This document shows positions 58,216-64,000 of a DNA stretch of 64,000 bases, in pieces. Every line of letters begins with the position of its first letter. Positions within the stretch are counted from its first letter, which is position 1. Source of the stretch: Yponomeuta sedellus. Its lineage: Eukaryota; Arthropoda; Insecta; Lepidoptera; Yponomeutidae. The position numbers and the translations under genes are program-made. The notes under the pieces were generated by a model. That model did not search any database. It saw nothing but the letters and a program-made list of their open reading frames with translations, and was not told the origin of the DNA. The DNA is taken from the NCBI GenBank assembly GCA_934045075.1, contig OW203725.1:1454775-1518774 (forward strand), read 5' to 3'.

Positions 58216-61200
58216 CTGAGGATCGGAGATGAGAATTGGTTAAACATTTAGCGGGTCATTCCCTGCATTTCCCGAGCACCAAATCGTGTCAGAATCCTGA
58301 GGCTTCTCAATGGGAAGATCGTGGGTTCGAATCCGGGCATGTACCAATGACTTTGTTTTCTATTAATTTGTAAAGTTTTAGTAGCAATACGACTAGCTAA
58401 CATTAAATAGCTAAACTAAGTAGGTGAAGTGACCAAACCACTCGCCTGTAACATATTTTTAGATGGAATACACTTGCATAAAGATGCAACAAACGAAATA
58501 TCATTTAATGTGCGGATTTACCCAAGTAGTGATATACGAGTATACAGCGTGACATATAGCGAAATTCAAAGTGTAACAAAGTCCCCGAAAACATCATCAA
58601 TACGAAAACCTTTACTTAATTTTACTATGGAACGAAATCGCAAAAAAAATATCGCCTATTCTCCCATCTTCAATACCAATATTTATACAACAGCTTTTTT
58701 TTCATTACCATAATGAAGTTATTCGGGAAACTGTGTAACAAGCCCAACTTATGGGAAAGTTTGGTACATATTATTTTAGCGCTGTTTTAGTCCGTTCAAA
58801 AAAAACTGAATCGGTTGCGCGCCGAATTCGTACGTATGAAGATTTCCGAAGATAGTAAAAATATTAAGAAAATAAAAATATTAGATTATGATATTATAAT
58901 AAGAAAAAGAAAATAGTAGATTATAATATTTTACAGTGACGAAACACACCATAAAATATTATAATCTAATATTTTCTCACCGATAGTTTCTTTTCTACCT
59001 GTACGAGATAATAGAAAACGTATTTATTAAATACTCACTATATTGTCTCAGTTTTGATGAGTAGCAGGTGTCTTGGAACTTGACATCACCAGACTGCATT
59101 TGCAACTACCTCGGCTAACACTCATATTTACTTAACACAACCTACGGTAGGTTGCAAACCTACATTAGACTTGGGGTAGGTTACCTACCCCAAGTCCAAT
59201 ACACAACAGTATTAAAATGTGTTTTTTTACATTTTAATGTATTATGGATTTCCGCAAAGTAACGCCTTATTGCATACAAAAATAGAAAACGAACGATTGA
59301 AATGAAATGAAATGAAAAGGTTTTATTCGTAGCACAGAAACTGCGGCTTAATGAACGTTACAATTCAAACTAGGTGTCCATTTCAAAATCTAGATCATTT
59401 AGGAGAAAAAATGGACAAAAAAACTCCTAACTTAGTCTTTTCAAAAGTCCTTAATTAACATAGTTTACATAATTATTTTGAACATAGAACTCATACATTG
59501 TACTGGCTTTCATTCCAGACCTCATTGTCATCTAAATAATCCTTTATGTTATAGTAGCCCTTTTGGCACAAAGTGTGCTTAACATATTTTTTGAACCGCG
59601 ATTCAGGCAAGCTTAATATATCTTCAGGGATTTTATTAAAGAAGCGTATACAATGCCCCATGAAGGATGTATTAACCTTTGCCAGCCTAAATAGTGGGAA
59701 CAAAAGTTTATGTTTGTTTGTTTGATTGTCAAGTAAACTCACCTTACTGATACACTCCGCGCTCCAGCCCTCTTCGTCAAACAGCTCTCCCTTCTTGTCC
59801 TTGTGCTCATCTCTCAAATACTGCTGCAGGGCATCCAGGCAAGGCTGGTTGCGCGATCCCATACTGTCCAAATACAGAATCTTTTTGGTTCTGAAGTCTA
59901 TGAGGCTCAGACACCAATGGACACCCAAATGCACTGGAATCACCATCAGGTCGTGCGCGAATACGTCAACCTGGCAATAGAGAGAGTTTTGAGGGTGATC
60001 GGTGTAGCAAAGTTAGAAAAATATCTGAAATTTCAAACGCTGGTAGCCATCACAATGTAAATTCTAGGAATAAATCGCAATTGGGAAACCGCTATTTCGA
60101 TTTGCAGGTTAATATATCCTTTATTGTAGAGCGGCGGTAGCGGCGCGGCAGAACCCTTCTTAATCGTGAGGCCGTGGGTTTGAATCCCGTGTACCAATGA
60201 CTTTCTTTTTCTATGTTATGTATATTAAATATAATATAAATATTCATGGACATATTACACAGATCTTGTTAGCCCTATACAAAGTACAACTAAATGACAT
60301 GTGTTATAGGTGCTAACTCGACGATAAATTTAATACAATAAATACATAGATAACATCCAAGAGCCGAGACAAACTAGGAAAGTTCGTTTCCTAGTTTGAC
60401 CCGGCCGGGGATCGAACCCGAGACCTTCCGTTTTACAGTCAGCGTGCTAAACCACTGCGCCACCGAGGCCGACATTTGTGCAGTTATAGCAGCAATACCA
60501 CTCGCTAAGCAAATACATTAGCCTTTGCATCTACGTAACGAGATGATTTCTACAGCGTCCAGTGGCACACTAGTGGGTGAAGAGACCACTCGGATGCTGT
60601 AGTGTCTGGGACACGGTTTTAGGTGGTGTAGGCTTGCCCAGCACCTATACCATCTTGACAGCTTAGTCGGCCTAGCCCACAGGAAAGACTAGTCAATACG
60701 TGCGGAGCCAACCAATCCGCGGGTTTCCTCACGATGTTTTCCTTCACAGTAAGCGTGTGGTATTGCGACTACAAATTCGCAAATATACATAACTTTGGAA
60801 TGAATGCAAGTCATCGGTACATGCCCGCACTGGGGATCAAAACTGAGTCTCACGCTTGCGAGGACATTGTTCTACCCACTGAGCTACCACCGCTATGAAG
60901 GAAGGAAAACATCGTGAGGAAACCCTAGTGCTTGAAGTGTTAACATACCTCAGCACTTGCTACATACAATGGTCCAACTATGAGGCTAAGTGTGGAAATC
61001 TCAGGTCTAACTGTCCTTTATGGGGATTTAGTTAATTCTCTAAAGGTAAGGAAACAACTAGATTTTTAAAAATACTGAATAGCTGCCTCGTTGGTCTAGC
61101 CGTTAAGGCGCTAGGTTACCAAGACAGAGGTTGTGGGTTCAATTCCCACTGGGGGCCGCCCTATATTTGTACCAATAGGCTCAGTCTGGGTGTGTTTTCA

Positions 61201-64000
61201 TGTTTGTGACGTCCTTGCCTGGTTACCATAGAACAGGGTATCGTAGTTTGGGACCAGGACAAGTGATAGTGTAGTGTAGAAGTTATTATGATACCTTTCT
61301 GGTCCACCGCCGTAGTCCAGCCTGCCCGCTCTGCATGAGTTTAGGGTAAAAGAAGGTGTTTGTGGCATAGACCCTCGGAAGGTCTTTGCGTTGCTCACTC
61401 CGCTCCATGAGGAGGTTCATGTAGAAGTTTATTATCTCGTCGTTTAGCCAGTTGAGGCCGGCGAGGGTCTGGAGATCGCGTCTGGAAAATACATACTTTG
61501 TTAGTGTTTAATTCATCAGTGTAAAATTTTATAGGGTTACTAATAAAACGCGTGTGGTGTCGGCCTAGACAATGGCACCAACCCAATTCTTCCCGCAGGT
61601 GTCGTAAACGGCGACTAACGGACACAAACCGGGGGGTGTGCAGCAGCGCCCCCTGCATTCCACCGAACTGCGATCCCCAACCCGCATGCCCAGCGTGGGG
61701 ATTAACGTGGCGCTCTTCAGGGGAGGGCTATGTCCAGGAGTTGACTAGTATAGCCTGATGTCTAAAAAAAAAATGGCCAAGCGCAAGTGGGACTCGCGCA
61801 CAGAGAGTCCGGAATGTAGTTAGTTACCTTTACACATTATTCTTATCACTTTACTCTTATTATACAGGCTTTAGCTTAGTATAAGGGCCAGCAAACACCA
61901 TTGTACATTTCTTTCTATTACTGATCAAGGCTTGTTTAGTTATATTAATGATGTACCTACTGTTAACAACTAAGAAAATTATGAGCATGCAATTATAATT
62001 TAATAGATAAATAGTTTAAGTGATGTACAAACCCACATTATGCTTTTGAACAATAAACAAATTATTATTGTAATTATTATTGTAATTATAAGCAGTTTAG
62101 GAATCGAGTCTCGGAGTTTTCCGAGGGTTTCGCGAACTTTAAAGACTATATTTTCATTATCTAATTACATACGAATAGTTTTCAGATTTTTAAATGTAGA
62201 TTTAGTACAAGACGATAATATTTTCCAAATTTCATCGTTCTAGGTCAAGGAGAGCATGAATTTTGATTCTCTAGAGTGTGAAAATATATGTTTTTTGCAG
62301 CACAAACAGCTGTAACTTTTTTTGCATTAACTACAAAGTTTGATTTTTTCACAACTTCCAGAGACTCTAGACCAACTGCTTATCGTGTCTTGCGAAGCAC
62401 GGAACCGCTCGGGAAAATGCCAATAGCGTTAGTCCTAGACGGTTACCTATTCATGTACTGAACGCACCCTGTAGCTTAGTCTTTGTGGTCATTCAAGATC
62501 GCTCAGACTGCTGGGGCTACAAGTGCTTCAGATCCATTTTCAGCAATTCAGATCTGCTTTCAGCGATTCAGATCCTATTTCAGCAATTCAGATCCACTTT
62601 CAGCGTTTCAGATCTGCTTTCAGCAATTCAGATCCGCTTTTAGTGATTCAGGTTAATAATAGGGTTATTTAATTTTTCATTTATGCATGAACTTTTCCCT
62701 GATAGGTACATAGGCCTTGCCATCCACATTATGAATTAATTTATGAGAGGTTGCGGGTTCGAATCCCGGCATGGGTGAAATTTTTAGCCTCTAAATAGGT
62801 TTTTAATTTATACAGCGTTTACCCTGGATGTCTGAAAATATTATGTAGGAATTAAGTCAAGAGGGGTCAAACATACCTGTGTATTCTTAAATTGAATTTC
62901 TCTACCAGTAGTTGGCCAGGAGGTCCCGGTCCTAAAGCTTTATTGACTCGCTTCTCCTGTTCTGGTGTCAGAGGGGGCAACTCAACTGTGGGCTGGGGCT
63001 CCTCAATCAGACTCTCTGGTATACTTAACTCATATTTAAGTTTATGTTCTAAATGCGCTAGTTTTTGCTCGTAGTTTACTTTTGATATGATGTCGTTCTC
63101 GCGGCGCGCGTCTTTGAGTTTCTCCTGGGTGTCTTGCCGTTTCTTCTTGTATTTACGGTCTAGTTTCGCGAGCCAGTCTTCGGAAGTTATTGCTTGTTCT
63201 TTGTGGAAGTCTTTGAGTGAATTTACTGGGTCTATCTTCTGGGATGACGTAGTTGAGGATGGTGAAGGTACAATTTCGACTTCAGAGTCAGAGGAGTTTA
63301 TTGAAGCAACTGTCACTGGATCATACTCCTTTGATATTGCATTGTCCTTGTCAGCGTTCAAGCCTCTTTCTACAAATCTAATTTCATCTAAAGCTTTTTT
63401 CTGAGATCTCTGTGTGGATCTTAATGAAGCTGAATCTTCTGATAAGTTGATGAGTTCTATAGGCCTTGACATAGAAACTGGCTTGGTTGTGCCAGCTACT
63501 CGCCTTATTAGTTCTTGGTAATTTCTTTTCTCGTCCAAGTTAAACACTTCTGAGATGGCAGATCTGGCGTTGCCATTCATATTTAAGTATCTATTTCTTG
63601 ATTGTGAGAGATTCGCTGTTTTCATTGGCTGCATCCATCTTGGGACTGAAGGGGGGACCTTTTTGTATCCTTTAGTGATGCCTACAGGTGCTTTGAATTT
63701 GCTATAGAGTTTTGGGGATGTTGAAGCATTATTTTCACTAAGTTTTCTTTGCGAGAGTAGCCTGTAATATTGTGGTGATCGCTCTGCACTTCGTAAGCCT
63801 GACACATTATTATTCTTTGATACAAAGTACTTGTAAGGTCTCTCAGGTGGGGGAGATGTGATCTTCTTAACAAATATTATGTCTTCTGGTTGGTCACATT
63901 CATTTTCTTCATCTTCGTCTAAGTCTATGTAAACTTTAGGTTGGGCTTGCTTATTATTCTTTGCTGGTTGTGTCTCCACCCAACGGATCTGGAGATTGAA
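58054..64000 (-). CDS. SUMO/sentrin-specific protease (Ulp1/SENP1 type), 5' end outside window
   Basis: The product is a cysteine protease (peptidase family C48) that matures SUMO and removes it from proteins, usually in the nucleus. Four exons on the minus strand: 62877-64000 (open at the window edge), 61295-61481, 59743-59970, 58054-58215. Splice phases match throughout. The first visible exon gives a disordered, Ser- and Lys-rich N-terminal region with a probable coiled coil. The catalytic domain has '[20 protein letters not shown]', the active-site His ('GVHWCL'), Asp ('YLDSMG') and Cys ('[10 protein letters not shown]'), with the oxyanion Gln ('IPQQ'). It ends normally after 'KLLL'. No fault is visible in the coding part. 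It is convergent with the phosphatase gene. Confidence 0.95.
58270..58350 (+). mobile_element. tRNA-like SINE scrap
   Basis: Contains a B-box (GTGGGTTCGAATCCGGG) followed by 'atgtaccaatgactttg', as at 60,130. The A-box half is degraded. Confidence 0.5.
59297..59735 (-). mobile_element. LINE 3' fragment in SENP intron, sense to the gene
   Basis: It codes for a LINE C-terminus of the type '[20 protein letters not shown]', then '[20 protein letters not shown]'. It ends in a microsatellite-like tail (plus strand 'gaaatgaaatgaaatgaaaa' at 59,298-59,320). Its 5' edge is within a few bases of the exon's splice donor. Confidence 0.75.
59743..59970 (-). CDS. SENP exon (His and Asp of the triad)
   Basis: TTGCCAG|GTTGAC to AGTAAG|GTGAGT, phase 0 to 0. 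It contains '[16 protein letters not shown]' (catalytic His) and 'ILYLDSMGS' (catalytic Asp). Reading past the donor, the frame stays open for about 75 codons through a LINE fragment. Confidence 0.96.
60130..60215 (+). mobile_element. tRNA-like SINE head
   Basis: 'gagcggcggtagcggcgcgg' then 'ccgtgggtttgaatcccgtg' (B box) and 'taccaatgactttc'. It is the same family as 58,270-58,350. Confidence 0.55.
60395..60478 (-). mobile_element. tRNA-like SINE head
   Basis: On the minus strand: 'ggtggcgcagtggtttagca' (A box) and GGGTTCGATCCCCGG (B box), with a plausible cloverleaf. It continues into a body ('aaactaggaaacgaactttc') and there is no other sign of a functional tRNA, so it is called as a SINE head. 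Confidence 0.55.
60529..60894 (-). mobile_element. SINE-F, full length, in SENP intron
   Basis: Same structure as at 31,982-32,358. The tRNA-like head on the minus strand starts 'agcggtggtagctcagtggg'; the B box is degraded (GTTTTGATCCCC). Confidence 0.75.
61081..61275 (+). mobile_element. SINE-E, full length, in SENP intron
   Basis: A good tRNA-like domain: 'cctcgttggtctagccgtta' (A box), 'gttgtgggttcaattcccac' (B box). The body 'cagtctgggtgtgttttcat' ends 'gacaagtgatagtgt'. Confidence 0.75.
61295..61481 (-). CDS. SENP exon (start of catalytic domain)
   Basis: TTCCAG|ACGCG to AGAAAG|GTATCA, phase 2 to 0. It encodes '[20 protein letters not shown]' and '[19 protein letters not shown]', the first part of the C48 domain. 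Confidence 0.95.
61551..61760 (+). mobile_element. SINE-C copy in SENP intron
   Basis: Head 'gtgtggtgtcggcctagaca' to tail 'tagtatagcctgatg', with two small internal deletions. A scrap of the 'ggttccgta' repeat follows at 61,772-61,815. Confidence 0.75.
61816..62383. other. SENP intron sequence, nothing decisive
   Basis: AT-rich. A worn piece of the 'ggttccgta' repeat interior lies at about 62,290-62,370. A 67-codon frame at 62,040-62,243 has no motif. Confidence 0.3.
62384..62480 (-). mobile_element. SINE-D head-side fragment
   Basis: Plus-strand phrases 'cttgcgaagcacggaaccgc' and 'gggaaaatgccaatagcg' match the middle of SINE-D. Confidence 0.55.
62531..62652. repeat. 20-bp minisatellite, six units
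   Basis: Unit GATCCATTTTCAGCAATTCA, six times in tandem with one to four changes per unit (GATCTGCTTTCAGCGATTCA and so on). It lies in a SENP intron. Confidence 0.92.
62750..62810 (+). mobile_element. SINE-A tail fragment
   Basis: 'gttgcgggttcgaatcccgg' to 'cctctaaataggtttttaat'. It lies 67 bases from the SENP exon's donor on the intron side. Confidence 0.7.
62877..64000 (-). CDS. SENP exon (N-terminal region, partial)
   Basis: The frame is open to the window edge: the apparent start of the open frame at 63,979 is a GTG, with coding sequence continuing beyond it, so the true start lies outside. It encodes about 375 codons, including '[10 protein letters not shown]' (acidic, possibly SUMO-interacting when next to 'IIFVKK'), a repeated 'IELINLSED'-like acidic patch and a lysine-rich helix ('[17 protein letters not shown]'). 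The donor is CACAG|GTATGT in phase 2. Confidence 0.9.

Noticed and set aside
62531..62652. CRISPR-like short repeats
   Set aside because: Contiguous 20-bp tandem units without spacers.
63979..63979. start codon of the SENP protein
   Set aside because: The frame continues upstream to the window edge and the codon there is GTG; the true start is outside the window.

Overview
The window looks like nuclear DNA of a moth or butterfly (Lepidoptera). The evidence is small coding exons with GT-AG introns in AT-rich DNA, a very high load of short dispersed repeats, Helitrons of the lepidopteran Lep1 type, several tRNA-derived SINE families, a 5S-rRNA-like SINE, and many 3' tails of non-LTR retrotransposons. 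I see no prokaryotic features. All calls come from reading the sequence; no database search was run.

Layout. Positions 1-37,500 hold no gene I can support. This part is a mosaic of SINEs, LINE tails, MITEs, foldback elements, Helitrons and a deleted piggyBac-like element, many of them nested. It also holds a GATA tetranucleotide array of about 480 bp and a four-unit 105-bp minisatellite. Positions 37,536-54,756 on the plus strand hold a gene of about 15 coding exons. Every exon junction is phase-compatible and the model gives 787 codons. It encodes a PPP-family metallophosphatase (GDLHG, GDYVDRG, RGNHE, HGG and RAHE motifs) with a canonical EF-hand loop far upstream of the catalytic domain and, if the first two exons belong, a degenerate Nudix-like N-terminus. 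Its first intron contains a 2.9-kb terminal-inverted-repeat element with its own 91-residue ORF. Positions 58,054-64,000 on the minus strand hold the last four coding exons of a SUMO/sentrin protease (Ulp1/SENP1 type, His-Asp-Cys triad). Its N-terminal exon runs off the window edge. The two genes are convergent, with about 3.3 kb between their stop codons.

How things fit together. The two genes have no evident functional link beyond being tail-to-tail neighbours. The repeats show an ordered history of insertions: a LINE tail inside piggyBac inside or at the end of a Helitron, a SINE inside a SINE, a LINE inside a MITE, and a repeat inside a Helitron. Several of these are bounded by target-site duplications that can be read directly. 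One SINE family shares its 3' tail with LINE fragments in the same window, which points to its likely mobilising partner. SINE family letters (A to G) and MITE numbers used below are local names for this window only.
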